The notes: generated from the letters alone by a model not told the origin. A DNA stretch of 64,000 bases from Thermogemmatispora sp042408965 (GCA_042408965.1 JBHOQN010000125.1:70006-134005); one strand, 5' to 3'. Numbered from the stretch's first letter, positions 51,066 to 60,116 are shown. Numbers and translations: made by a program.

Positions 51066-52640
51066 TCAGCGCAGGGGCTGTTTCGCTTCTGAAAGCAGGT
51101 CCTCGGTCAGCGTATAGACGTCGCCCGCGCCCATGATGAGCACCAGGTCGTTGTCCTCTAAGAGCGCGCGCAGGTGGGTGGCCGCTCGCTGCAGGTCACC
51201 GCCGTAGAGGGCCAGTCTGCCTGGTGCGCGGAAGTGTGGGCGCTGCGCCAGGGCGGCAGCCAGGTCGCGTGCGTGGACGAGTCCAGTATCGCGCTCCCGT
51301 GCCGGAAAGATATCGACGATCAGGGCCACGTCGGCCTCGTCGAAGGCTGTTACAAACTGCTCAAAAAAGGTTTTCGTGCGACTGTACATATGCGGCTGAT
51401 AGACAGCAATCAGCCGGTGCTGCGGGTAGCGCTGGCGTGCCGCAGCCAGCGTAGCCGCGATAGCGGTCGGGTGGTGCGCGTAGTCATCCACCAGCATGAT
51501 AGTGCGGCTCCGTCCAGCGATCGGCAGCGGCCCCTGATGGCGGATCTCGAAGCGTCGTCGTGTGCCGCTGAAGCCTTCGAGCGCGCTAATGATCGCCGCA
51601 TCGCTGACGCCAAGGGTGTGAGCTGCCGCCAGAGCCGCCAGGGCATTTTCCACATTATGTCGTCCTGGAAGCTGGAGCGAGAGCCGGTGACCGCTCAGCA
51701 GCGCCGTTCCCTGCTGATCGCTGGCACCCTCGCGCAGGCGGACGCAGAAGCTGGTTTCGCCGGACAGGACAACGTCGCAGGCCTCGAACAGGGGATAAGA
51801 GAACCCCCTGAACGTAATAGACGTCGTCGGAGCCTGTTTTTCGTCGATCGCTTTCTCTGCGACCCTGTAGAGGACGCGCCGGCCCGGCCAGGTGCTCAGG
51901 CGCGCGTCCAGCTCCAGGCAGCCCGGGCTGTCGGCGTTCAGGATCAGCGTTGGCTCCAGCTCCCAGCGTGTGCTCAGGTCCATGCCGCGAATAAAGTGCT
52001 CGAAGGCCTGCAAGAAGGCCTCGTAGTTAGCGAAAAACTCAGGATGCTCGTATTCGATCGAGGTCACGACGGTCAGCCGTGGGTGGTAGTGCCAGAAATT
52101 GTGGTTGAACTCGTCGGCCTCGTTCACAAAGAGCTGACCGCTGCCCAGGCGATAGTTGGCACCGAAGGCCGGGACCACAGCGCCGATCTCGCAGGTCGGA
52201 TCGCGGCCATCCTCCACCAGCATCAGCGCGAGCAGGGCCGTCGTAGTGCCCTTGCCATGCACGCCGCAGACCGAGAGCAGGCAGTGGTCGCGCGTCAGGG
52301 CGCCGAGCAGCTCCTGCCAGGTGAGCAGGGGAAGATGGCGCTCACGGGCGGCCAGCAGTTCAGGGTGATCTGGCTGCAGGGCGGTAACCGCCGGGCTGAT
52401 CACCAGGGCATCGCACTCCTCCAGGTGGTGCGCGCTGTGGCCGATCTGCACCTGGATGCCGGCGGCCTGCAGGGCGCGCGTGGTGGCCGAGGCTGTGCGG
52501 TCGCAGCCGCTGACGCTCCAGCCGGCCTGGCGGGCCATCTGGGCCACTGCGGAGATCCCCTGGCCACCAATGCCCATAAAATGCAGCCGGCGGGCCTGCA
52601 GGGCCTGACTATTGATTGTGCGCTGCTCCTCTGCGTGCAT
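51066..52640 (-). CDS. murC: UDP-N-acetylmuramate ligase family protein (MurC-like)
   Basis: 524 residues from ATG 52640, in a TGATG overlap with the murG stop. The N-terminal domain (HFMGIGGQGISAVAQMARQAGWSVSGCD) and order of domains are those of MurC/Mpl. The ATP loop reads GVHGKGTTT where MurC usually has GTHGKTTT, and the central motif reads VTSIEYEHPEFF where TNIExDHxDxx is usual, so it is a divergent member. EADEF is intact. It should add L-Ala to UDP-MurNAc, but the variant motifs leave room for another amino acid or a recycling ligase. Confidence 0.85.
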   Translation of the reverse strand: MHAEEQRTINSQALQARRLHFMGIGGQGISAVAQMARQAGWSVSGCDRTASATTRALQAAGIQVQIGHSAHHLEECDALVISPAVTALQPDHPELLAARERHLPLLTWQELLGALTRDHCLLSVCGVHGKGTTTALLALMLVEDGRDPTCEIGAVVPAFGANYRLGSGQLFVNEADEFNHNFWHYHPRLTVVTSIEYEHPEFFANYEAFLQAFEHFIRGMDLSTRWELEPTLILNADSPGCLELDARLSTWPGRRVLYRVAEKAIDEKQAPTTSITFRGFSYPLFEACDVVLSGETSFCVRLREGASDQQGTALLSGHRLSLQLPGRHNVENALAALAAAHTLGVSDAAIISALEGFSGTRRRFEIRHQGPLPIAGRSRTIMLVDDYAHHPTAIAATLAAARQRYPQHRLIAVYQPHMYSRTKTFFEQFVTAFDEADVALIVDIFPARERDTGLVHARDLAAALAQRPHFRAPGRLALYGGDLQRAATHLRALLEDNDLVLIMGAGDVYTLTEDLLSEAKQPLR

Positions 52641-53800
52641 CAACTCACAACACTCCCGGCCTTCTCCTCCTGGAGCGGTTGCACTCCAGCGAGGGCGGCG
52701 ACTGCTCTGGCGAGTGTCTCGGTAGCGGCGGGTCGCGCCAGGGCGCTGACGGCCTGCACCATCGCCTCGCGATAGCTCTCGTTTGAGAGCACACTGTTCA
52801 CATGTCCGATCAGAGCCTGGGGCGTCAGGTCGGCGTTGCGCACCACCACAGCGGCGCGTCGCCGGCCGAACATGGCGGCATTGGCCTCCTGGGGTGAGGA
52901 GCCGATCGCCGGTGGCAGCGGCACCAGGATGCTCGGCTTGCCCAGCACGGCCAGCTCGCTCAGCGTTGCGGCTCCGGCGCGACAGACCACCAGGTCCGCC
53001 GCCTGCAGAGCCAGCGCCATCTGCTCATCCAGGTAGGGCACCAGGCGGTAGCGTGTCAGCAGCTCCGCGGCGCTCCCGCTGAGGCTGCGTCTGGCGGCCG
53101 CCTCGGTCTCGGCGAAGAGCTTCTTCCCGCTGATGTGCAGCACCTGCCAGCGCTCCAGCAGTGGAGGGAGGGCCTGGCAGGTCACCTGATTCAGGTGACG
53201 GGCGCCCTGACTGCCGCCTGTCACCAGGACCAGCGGCCGCTCTGGCTCCAGTCCCAGTGCACTGCGCGCCTGCTGCGGCGCTGTCGCTCGCACCTTCAGA
53301 ATAGCCTCGCGCACCGGGTTACCCACATGTAGCGTCTTGCGCATCGGGAAGTAGACGCGCGAATCTTCAAAGGCCAGCGAGATGCGTGTCGCCAGCGGCG
53401 CCAGCAGGCGGTTCGAGAGATTAGCTGGCACGTCCTGCTGGTGCATCAGGAGTGGCACGTGATTCAGCCAGGCAGCCAGCCCGGCCGGCACAGCCACGTA
53501 GCCGCCGCTGGTGAAGGCCACCTGGGGACGAAAGCGTCGCACCAGGCTGATGGCCTGAACGATCCCTACAGGAACGCGCGCCAGCCCGGTCACTGTGCGC
53601 CAGGAGACGTAGCGCGCCAGCTTGCCAGCTTTGATCGTGACAAAAGGCAGGCCGGCCGCAGGGGCCAGATCGGCCTCGAGTCCATCATCGCTGCCGAGAT
53701 AGAGAATCTCCGCCTGAAACTCCTTCTGTAGCTGCGCCGCCACCGCCAGGGCCGGATAGATATGGCCGCCGGTGCCGCCGCCTGAAACCAGTACCCGCAT
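52640..53800 (-). CDS. murG: UDP-GlcNAc:lipid I N-acetylglucosaminyltransferase MurG
   Basis: 386 residues from ATG 53800, the start matching the conserved N-terminus MRVLVSGGGTGGHIYPALAVA; the 88 in-frame codons upstream have no family match. Further motifs: FTSGGYVAVPAGLAAWL, LVTGGSQGARHLNQV, VCRAGAATLSELAVLGKPSILVPLP. Makes lipid II at the inner membrane face. Confidence 0.96.
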   Translation of the reverse strand: MRVLVSGGGTGGHIYPALAVAAQLQKEFQAEILYLGSDDGLEADLAPAAGLPFVTIKAGKLARYVSWRTVTGLARVPVGIVQAISLVRRFRPQVAFTSGGYVAVPAGLAAWLNHVPLLMHQQDVPANLSNRLLAPLATRISLAFEDSRVYFPMRKTLHVGNPVREAILKVRATAPQQARSALGLEPERPLVLVTGGSQGARHLNQVTCQALPPLLERWQVLHISGKKLFAETEAAARRSLSGSAAELLTRYRLVPYLDEQMALALQAADLVVCRAGAATLSELAVLGKPSILVPLPPAIGSSPQEANAAMFGRRRAAVVVRNADLTPQALIGHVNSVLSNESYREAMVQAVSALARPAATETLARAVAALAGVQPLQEEKAGSVVS

Positions 53801-53924
53801 ACACTTCCTACAGATCAAAAATGTTCTCGCCGGAGGGGTACACGGCCCCCTGCCCGGCGGAGCCATACATGGTGTAGCGCTGCGTGAGGCGCTGTAAGCA
53901 CGTCCGTCCCCGGATGTCACGCCA

Positions 53925-55520
53925 CTACTGCGGGCGTGCACGGCGCCGTAAACGCATTTCAATAGTGCGCCGCGAGAGGGCCGGGTTCTCCGGCTCCTCA
54001 ATATAGCGCGAGATGTTGAGGAGCACGCCGACGGCTGCCATCGAGACCACCAGCGACGAGCCACCGAAGCTGATGAACGGCAGCGGAACCCCCGTGTAGG
54101 GGATCGAGGCCGTGCTCGAGCCGATATTGATCATAGCCTGCACCACCAGCCAGGTGGTGATGCCCGTCGCCAGCAGCGAGCCGTAGAGATCGGGCGTGCG
54201 CCGTGCCAGACGGAAGCCGCGAAAGGCCAGCCAGAGAAAGAGCAGCACGATCGTGGCACAGCCGATAAACCCCAGCTCCTCGCCGATGATGGCGAAGATC
54301 GAGTCGATATAGGGCAGCGGCAGATAGCCGGTTTTCTGGCGGCTCGCCCCCAGCCCCAGGCCGAACCAGCCGCCTGAGCCCAGCGCCAGCAGCGATTGAT
54401 AGAGCTGCAGGTTGATGCCCGTTACGTCGCGGAACGGGTTCAAGAAGCCGATCAGGCGCAGGTAGCGGTAGCCTTTGAAGGCCTGCGTCAGGAAGATCAG
54501 ACCGCCGCAGGCCACAGCCAGCAAGAACTGCGCGATATTGGCGCCGGCCGCAAAGAACATCGCCGTCGCGAAGGCCGCGATAATCACGGCCGTTCCCATG
54601 TCCTTCTCGAGGAGAACCAGCCCCAGAATGATCCCTACCAGGATGACGAACGGCGCCAGGCCATAGAGAAAGGTGCCCACCTGGCTCCCCTTGCGCGCCA
54701 GCCAGTCGGCGATATAGAGAGCCAGGACCAGCTTGATGAGCTCGCTCGGCTGGAACGAGATGATCGAGCCGAGGTTGAGCCAGCGGGTAGCTCCGTAGGC
54801 GCTGGTACCCAATTTGAGCACCAGCACCAGCAGCGCCAGAGCGACCAGCATCCCCGCCAGCGAGAAGCGCCGCCAGAGGCGGTAGTCGATGCGCATCGTC
54901 GCCAGCATGGCGATCAGCCCCAGGAAGACCCAGAGCAGCTCGCGCTGAAAGATGTAGGAGGCGTCGCCGTAGACGCTGGCCGAAACAAACGAACTGGCAC
55001 TGTAGACCATGACCAGGCCGAAGCAGAGCAGGGCCAGCACGATGATCAGCAGCCAGGGATCGATCTTGCCGGCGACGCGCGGCAGACGCATCTCCAGCTC
55101 AGCCAGCTTGCGCTGCTCCTCCTCACTGAGGGGAGGCGGCGTTGCATTACCCTCCTCCTCGGCGCGGAGACGGACGCGCCAGCCCGCAGTCAGGCCGCTG
55201 CGCTGACGGCGCGCGGGTCGCTCAGAGGCCTGGACCTCGGCTGCCGGCCGGCTCAGGGGGCGGGCCGGCAATGACTTGCGCGCCAGCGCGGGTCGCTCGA
55301 GCTGGCCTTCGGCGGCGAAGTAGGCCTGGCTGGCGGCCGCTTTGCGCCGGCTAGGCCGCGCGCGCTGCGCCGAGGCGCTCTGGGAGTCGCGCTCCCGCTC
55401 CCCTGCAAGCGCCTCCAGCGCCGGCGAGCGCATGTGAGGCAGCGCCTCACGCCGCTGTTCCTTGATGGCCTTCTTCGCTTTGCGCTGGCCAGGCTGCGGT
55501 CTCTCTGATCTCTCTGGCAT
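53925..55520 (-). CDS. ftsW: Lipid II polymerase / division protein FtsW
   Basis: 531 residues, ATG with AGGAG just upstream. A basic, Ala/Arg-rich cytoplasmic N-terminal region of about 153 residues, far longer than in typical FtsW, precedes ten membrane helices of the SEDS family starting at DPWLLIIVLALLCFGLVMVYSASS. Motifs: ATRWLNLGSIISFQPSELIKLVL, LLEKDMGTAVI, SDIF-equivalent LPYIDSIFAIIGEELGFIG, TGVPLPFISFGGSSLV. Polymerises septal glycan with the penicillin-binding protein at 56032. Confidence 0.94.
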   Translation of the reverse strand: MPERSERPQPGQRKAKKAIKEQRREALPHMRSPALEALAGERERDSQSASAQRARPSRRKAAASQAYFAAEGQLERPALARKSLPARPLSRPAAEVQASERPARRQRSGLTAGWRVRLRAEEEGNATPPPLSEEEQRKLAELEMRLPRVAGKIDPWLLIIVLALLCFGLVMVYSASSFVSASVYGDASYIFQRELLWVFLGLIAMLATMRIDYRLWRRFSLAGMLVALALLVLVLKLGTSAYGATRWLNLGSIISFQPSELIKLVLALYIADWLARKGSQVGTFLYGLAPFVILVGIILGLVLLEKDMGTAVIIAAFATAMFFAAGANIAQFLLAVACGGLIFLTQAFKGYRYLRLIGFLNPFRDVTGINLQLYQSLLALGSGGWFGLGLGASRQKTGYLPLPYIDSIFAIIGEELGFIGCATIVLLFLWLAFRGFRLARRTPDLYGSLLATGITTWLVVQAMINIGSSTASIPYTGVPLPFISFGGSSLVVSMAAVGVLLNISRYIEEPENPALSRRTIEMRLRRRARPQ

Positions 55521-55641
55521 GGCTCCTATCGATTCGATTCTCTTTCAAGGCCATTGCTGCGTGCGGGTCGACCGGCCGGCCCGCCGTACCTCTCTCCTCC
55601 TTGCTCACTGGCTCGCTGAGGGCAGGTGCGCATCGCTCCAT

Positions 55642-56007
55642 TCAGGATGACTGCTGCGTGCCCTGCTCGCTGGCGGGTTTCTCCTGAATGACCTCAAGGG
55701 CCTGCTCGACGTCCTGTTCGCTCAGCGGCGCGTGACTGGTGTGCAGGCGCTGCAGGTCGATCACCTCGGTGCCTCTGGCCTGCACCAGCTCGCTCCAGGG
55801 ATCGTTGGGTAGCGGCTCGACGGGCAGCGCCGGTGCAGCGCTGGAGGCCTCGCCAGTGGGGGCCAGGTCGACCGTAGCACCCTCCTCCTGTAGTCCCAGG
55901 AGCTGACGCCAGGTATCGCTCAGTTCGAGTTCCTCGAAGTCCTGGTGTGCCGCATCACGCGCAGGCTCGGCTGGCTTCTCTTGCTTCTTTTGATCCTGTA
56001 ATTCCAT
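55642..56007 (-). CDS. Small acidic hypothetical protein inside the dcw cluster
   Basis: 121 residues, ATG with AAAGGTGTGAG before it. Very acidic and Gln/Ala/Pro-rich, low sequence complexity, no membrane helix or signal peptide (DFEELELSDTWRQLLGLQEE, VEQALEVIQEKPASEQ). Not a member of any dcw family I recognise. Its position between pbp and ftsW suggests a lineage-specific cytoplasmic partner of the division machinery, possibly binding the basic FtsW tail; that is conjecture. Confidence 0.65.
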   Translation of the reverse strand: MELQDQKKQEKPAEPARDAAHQDFEELELSDTWRQLLGLQEEGATVDLAPTGEASSAAPALPVEPLPNDPWSELVQARGTEVIDLQRLHTSHAPLSEQDVEQALEVIQEKPASEQGTQQSS

Positions 56008-56031
56008 CTCACACCTTTGTTCAAGAAAGAA

Positions 56032-57813
56032 TCAGTTCGACCTGTCCGGCGGGACGTGGTAGTACCACATCAGCTCTTGGGCGATGGACTTCCACAGAGG
56101 AGCCGCCGCGGTCCCGCCGTAGATGCTTGCCTGGGGGCGGTCCAGCTTCACAAGGATCACGAACCGCGGACTGGAGGCCGGCAGGAAGCCGGCGACCGAG
56201 GCCTCGGTCTGATCTGCGGAGATGCCCTGGGTTGTGGCCGTCCCCGTTTTAGCTGCGACCGTGTAGCCTGGCACGAGGGCGCGCTGTGCCGTGCCATCGA
56301 TCGCAGCCACCACCAGCATCTGTGTGAGTTCCTGTGCTGTTTTATTGCTGATCACGCGCCGCACCACCTGCGGCTGAGTGGTGCTCACATGACCGTTGTT
56401 ATGAATGGAGGCCACCAGATAGGGGCGCATCATCACGCCGCCGTTGGCAATCGCCTGGTAGGCCAGGGCCACCTGCAGCGGGGTGGCCAGGATGCTCTGG
56501 CCGAAGGACTGACGGGCGAGGTCGCTCGGTGTCCAGCCCGGGGTGCCGGGATGGCGATAGAAGCCGGTGGCCTCGGGACTATCGATGCCCGTGCGCTGTC
56601 CAAAGCCAAAGCGCGTCAGATAAGGATAGTAGCGATCGGGACCCAGCACATCGTGAGCGACGTAAGCCGCGCCGACGTTGGCTGAGTGCACGAGTACCTG
56701 AGTCATCGTCTCACGTCCCCAGGCCTCGTTCTGCCAGTTTGTCACCATCGGTGTGCCATCGGAGAAGGTCAGAAAGCCACGATCCGTGATCGTCGTATCT
56801 GGCGTGATCAGGCCCCGATCGAGGGCCGCCGCCATCGTCACAACCTTGAGCGTTGAGCCAGGCTCGTAGGCACAGTACAGGGCCGGGTTCAGGTAGACCT
56901 CTTCACTATGCAAACAACCGGTCTGGGAGGCGAATTTCCCGTACTGGTTGGGATCGAAGCCTGGGTAGCCAGCCATCGCCACCACGGCGCCGCTGCGTGC
57001 ATTGAGAACGACCACCGTGCCACCCTCGGCGCCCAGCAGCTTGACAGTGGCCGCGAGCTGCGTCTGCACGAGGTACTGGATCGTGCTGTCGATGGTCAGT
57101 GTCAGGCTGGCGCCATCAACGGGCGGCTCCTCCGAGCTGGCGCCGACCACCAGCGGGTTGCCATTCAGATCGCGCTCCGCAGTGAGGCTGCCGGCCTTGC
57201 CAGCGAGCAGGGCATTGTACTGGGCCTCGATGCCGTAGACCCCCTGGACGTTCGGGCTATTGCCCACGTAGCCCACGTAGCCGAGGACCTGCGCGGCCAG
57301 GTCATTCTGGGGGTAGATGCGCTCTGTGCGCGCGGCCAGAAAGACATCCGGCAGGCTCAGGCGCTGCAGGGCCTCGCTCTGCTGCGGGCTGATGGCTGTT
57401 GCAAGCAGCAGAGACCAGCGGTTATCGTTGAGCGCCTGCATGAAGGAGCGACGCACCTGCTCGATGGAGAGCCCGGGCAGCACTCCGTGGAGAGCCGTGA
57501 GCGTCTCAGTGAGGGCCTCCTGCAGGTTATCAGGGTGGTCCTCCGAAAACTGCACCGGCTCGATATAGACATCATCGCGCACCACGTTGGTGGCGAGCAC
57601 CAGCCCGTTGGCGTCGTAGATCAGCCCACGCGGGGCACTCAGCACCTGGTCATGGACGTGCTCCTGGTTGGCGAGCAGAGCCAGCTGATAGCCGCTATAC
57701 GACTCGATGATCTGCCAGTAGTAGAGCCTGCCAAGCAGAGCCAGCATGCCAACGCAGACCAGCAAGAAGATGAGCATCTGCCGGTTGCGCGCGCGGCGAA
57801 CCTCTGTGCTCAT
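56032..57813 (-). CDS. Division-type class B penicillin-binding protein (FtsI/PBP2-like)
   Basis: 593 residues, ATG with GGAAGGG. N-terminal membrane helix (about 12-32), dimerisation domain (SAPRGLIYDANGLVLATN), then the transpeptidase: SxxK in EPGSTLKVV (Ser320), SxN in HSANVGA (377-379), KTG (522-524). Cross-links septal peptidoglycan with FtsW. No PASTA repeats are seen. Confidence 0.95.
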   Translation of the reverse strand: MSTEVRRARNRQMLIFLLVCVGMLALLGRLYYWQIIESYSGYQLALLANQEHVHDQVLSAPRGLIYDANGLVLATNVVRDDVYIEPVQFSEDHPDNLQEALTETLTALHGVLPGLSIEQVRRSFMQALNDNRWSLLLATAISPQQSEALQRLSLPDVFLAARTERIYPQNDLAAQVLGYVGYVGNSPNVQGVYGIEAQYNALLAGKAGSLTAERDLNGNPLVVGASSEEPPVDGASLTLTIDSTIQYLVQTQLAATVKLLGAEGGTVVVLNARSGAVVAMAGYPGFDPNQYGKFASQTGCLHSEEVYLNPALYCAYEPGSTLKVVTMAAALDRGLITPDTTITDRGFLTFSDGTPMVTNWQNEAWGRETMTQVLVHSANVGAAYVAHDVLGPDRYYPYLTRFGFGQRTGIDSPEATGFYRHPGTPGWTPSDLARQSFGQSILATPLQVALAYQAIANGGVMMRPYLVASIHNNGHVSTTQPQVVRRVISNKTAQELTQMLVVAAIDGTAQRALVPGYTVAAKTGTATTQGISADQTEASVAGFLPASSPRFVILVKLDRPQASIYGGTAAAPLWKSIAQELMWYYHVPPDRSN

Positions 57814-58002
57814 CCAGACCCTTCCTTTCGCGAAACGGAACTCCTCATCGCTCCTCTGCTGGCTGCATCAGCCTGTGGCAACCTCCTCATCGCTCTCTTT
57901 CTTTCTTTCGTTACTTCGTGACGTCTGCTTCTTCTGGCTCTCCCTGGCCTGTCGGACCTATCCTTGCTTGCTCGTTTCTCTGCTGTCCTGACGGTCGCTC
58001 AC

Positions 58003-58404
58003 TCAGGGAGTGAGGCCAGCCTGTTGCGTGGGAACAGGCTGCAGGCCGGGAACCTCCAGTACCTCGACATCTTTGGGGTCGGCGGGCACCAGGCCCTGTG
58101 CCTGGGCATGGGCCGCGATATAGGCCGGCGACTGCTCCTGCGCGAGCGTGTTGAGTAGATCCTGATTCTGCCGCTGGAGCGTTGCCTGCCTGTTATGGTA
58201 GTCCTGAATCTGCTGGTTGGCGTTGACTGCCTGACTCAGTTGAGAGAGGTAGAGCACGGCCATCAGGGCGATCAGCAGAACGCTGCTGATCGTCAGCGCC
58301 ACCGGACCCATATGGAAGAAGAACGGATGCAGCTGTCGGCGGCGTCTGGCGGCCTGGATAGGCCGGAGCGGCGCTTTTCTCTGCGAAGCGCTGGCGTAGC
58401 TCAT
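58003..58404 (-). CDS. ftsL: FtsL/DivIC-like septum protein
   Basis: 133 residues. Basic N-terminus, one membrane helix (about 34-54), then a coiled-coil segment (LSQAVNANQQIQDYHNRQATLQRQNQDLLNTLAQEQ) and a short tail with AAHAQAQGLVPADPKDVEVLEVPG, the IExxARxxLGMxxP-like ending of FtsL/DivIC. Its place between rsmH and pbp is the classical ftsL position, which supports the call despite low sequence conservation. Confidence 0.8.
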   Translation of the reverse strand: MSYASASQRKAPLRPIQAARRRRQLHPFFFHMGPVALTISSVLLIALMAVLYLSQLSQAVNANQQIQDYHNRQATLQRQNQDLLNTLAQEQSPAYIAAHAQAQGLVPADPKDVEVLEVPGLQPVPTQQAGLTP

Positions 58405-58453
58405 CTCTTTCTCTCCCCTCTTTGCGGATCGCTGGCTTGCCGCGTGTAACGCA

Positions 58454-59503
58454 CTACGAGTGACCGATTCTCTCGGCGACCCGCAGCCGGGCGCTGCGGG
58501 CGCGGGGATTGGCGCTGATCTCCTGGGCCGTCGGCATGACCGGTCTGCTGGTCAGCAGGTGCAGCCGGGCGTGATGACCACAGATACAGACCGGCGTGCG
58601 CGGGGGACAGAGGCAATCTGTCGCCTCGCGCTTCATAAAGGCTTTGACGATCCGATCCTCCAGCGAGTGAAACGCGATGATAGCCATTCTCCCTGCCTCC
58701 CCTCCGCCGGCCGTGTCGGGCGGGCTGGCGGGCTTCGGCATTGCCCCGTCGCTGCTGCTCTGCCCACCCTGGGCAGTGCTCTCCCCGCTGCTCAGCAGGA
58801 CGAGCATCTGCGGCAGCGCCTGCTCCAGGTTCTCCAGCTCGTGGTTGACGGCGATGCGCAGAGCCTGGAAGATGCGCGTCGCCGGGTGGATGGCCTCACG
58901 CGCTCCGCCGTGCCGAGCAGCCGCAATGGCCGCTGTGGTGATCTCAGCCAGGCGCGCCGTACTGATGATCGGCGCCTGCGCTCGCTCGCGTACGATGCGG
59001 CGAGCGATCGGGCGGGCGAAACGCTCTTCTCCAAAGCGGCGGAAGAGATCAGTGAGTTCCTGCTCGCCGGCCTGGTTCACGATGTCGGCGGCGGAGAGGG
59101 GCTGTGCCGGGTCAAAGCGCATATCCAGCGGCCCGTCGGCGCTGAACGAGAAGCCGCGCCGCGGATCGTCCATCTGACGGGATGAGAAGCCCAGATCGAG
59201 CACGATGCCCTGAACTGGCCCGAAGGACCGCTCGGCGGCGATACGCCCGATGTCGGCGAAGTTCCCTTGCGCCAGCAGCAGCCGCCCGCTCCTGACATAG
59301 CTCGAGAGCCGCTCTCCAACGCTGGCCAGTGCCTGGGGGTCGAGATCGATCCCCAGCACCACGCCGCCGGGCGCCGAGCGCTCCAGGATGGCCTCGGTGT
59401 GCCCACCTTCGCCTAATGTCCCGTCAATATAATAACCGCCGGACCGCGGCTGCAGAAACCGCACCACCTCTTCCAGCAGCACCGGCACATGCCGTGATTG
59501 CAT
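58454..59503 (-). CDS. rsmH: 16S rRNA (cytosine1402-N4)-methyltransferase RsmH
   Basis: 349 residues from ATG 59503 (GGAGTG upstream; the frame opens at a TTG). HVPVLLEEVVRFLQPRSGGYYIDGTLGEGGHTEAIL is the family N-terminus; DLGFSSRQMDDPRRGFSFSADGPLDMRFDP and FRRFGEERFARPIARRIV follow; AFHSLEDRIVKAFMKR near the end is diagnostic. A Ser/Gly/Ala-rich insert of about 35 residues (around 260-295) is unusual. Methylates C1402 of 16S rRNA. Confidence 0.96.
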   Translation of the reverse strand: MQSRHVPVLLEEVVRFLQPRSGGYYIDGTLGEGGHTEAILERSAPGGVVLGIDLDPQALASVGERLSSYVRSGRLLLAQGNFADIGRIAAERSFGPVQGIVLDLGFSSRQMDDPRRGFSFSADGPLDMRFDPAQPLSAADIVNQAGEQELTDLFRRFGEERFARPIARRIVRERAQAPIISTARLAEITTAAIAAARHGGAREAIHPATRIFQALRIAVNHELENLEQALPQMLVLLSSGESTAQGGQSSSDGAMPKPASPPDTAGGGEAGRMAIIAFHSLEDRIVKAFMKREATDCLCPPRTPVCICGHHARLHLLTSRPVMPTAQEISANPRARSARLRVAERIGHS

Positions 59504-59563
59504 ACACTCCAGTATCAAATTGGATCCAGTTTTCGTCAGCTTTACAGAGAACGCTTCACCACA

Positions 59564-59971
59564 CTAAAAGGGAATCTTGTCTCCCTCGGCCTCGAGCTTC
59601 TCCTGATAGGCCTGCCAGGTGGCTCGATCCCAGATTTCAAAGTGATCGCGCACACCGGCTACTGTCACCTCATTGCCCAGGTTGGCGTAGGCCCGCAACC
59701 TGGCAGGGATGACGATCCTCCCCTGGGAATCTAGCTCGACCTCACTCGCGCTCGGATAAATACGTCGCTCGAAGTCGCGCAGCTCATCGCTGTTCTTTCC
59801 CTCTACCAGCTCTGCCGATTTCTCCTCCCAGCGCTGCATCGGATACACTGAAAGACAGGTGCCCATGCCCTTGCTGATCACCGCCCCGCGATCCATCTGT
59901 GCCCGAAAGCGAGCCGGTACAGCCATTCTCCCTTTTGCGTCAATTGTATGATCATACTCGCCAAGAAACAT
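59564..59971 (-). CDS. mraZ: Transcriptional regulator MraZ
   Basis: 135 residues from ATG 59971, which gives the canonical start MFLGEYDHTIDAKGRMAVPARFR. The second half repeats the AbrB-like fold (ASEVELDSQGRIVIPARLRAYA). MraZ binds repeated TGGG motifs before its own gene; three such repeats are present at 60056-60079. First gene of the dcw cluster. Confidence 0.96.
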   Translation of the reverse strand: MFLGEYDHTIDAKGRMAVPARFRAQMDRGAVISKGMGTCLSVYPMQRWEEKSAELVEGKNSDELRDFERRIYPSASEVELDSQGRIVIPARLRAYANLGNEVTVAGVRDHFEIWDRATWQAYQEKLEAEGDKIPF

Positions 59972-60055
59972 AGTATAGCTACATCCTGTATACGGGAGGC
60001 CGCTCCCCTCCTGAAAGGGCCTGTCATCTGCCTTCGTTGCAGTGCCAGGGGATTC

Positions 60056-60079
60056 ACCACTTTCCCCCACTTCTCCCCA
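60056..60079 (-). promoter_or_regulatory. MraZ-binding repeats
   Basis: On the minus strand TGGG, TGGG and TGGT recur exactly ten bases apart (at 60079, 60069 and 60059), the spacing of MraZ boxes. They begin four bases after the -10 box of mraZ, consistent with autorepression. Confidence 0.8.
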
Positions 60080-60083
60080 CTAC

Positions 60084-60112
60084 ATTATACAGTAATCCAG
60101 GGTAGGCGAAAA
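60084..60112 (-). promoter_or_regulatory. mraZ promoter
   Basis: Consensus -10 TATAAT on the minus strand (60089-60084). The -35 region about 17 bases upstream (TTTTCG) is weak, so an activator may assist. It is directly followed by the MraZ repeats. Confidence 0.65.
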
Positions 60113-60116
60113 GAGT

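Noticed and set aside
53801..54064. N-terminal extension of the MurG frame
   Set aside because: The conserved MurG N-terminus begins at ATG 53800 and the extension lacks any MurG similarity and overlaps ftsW.
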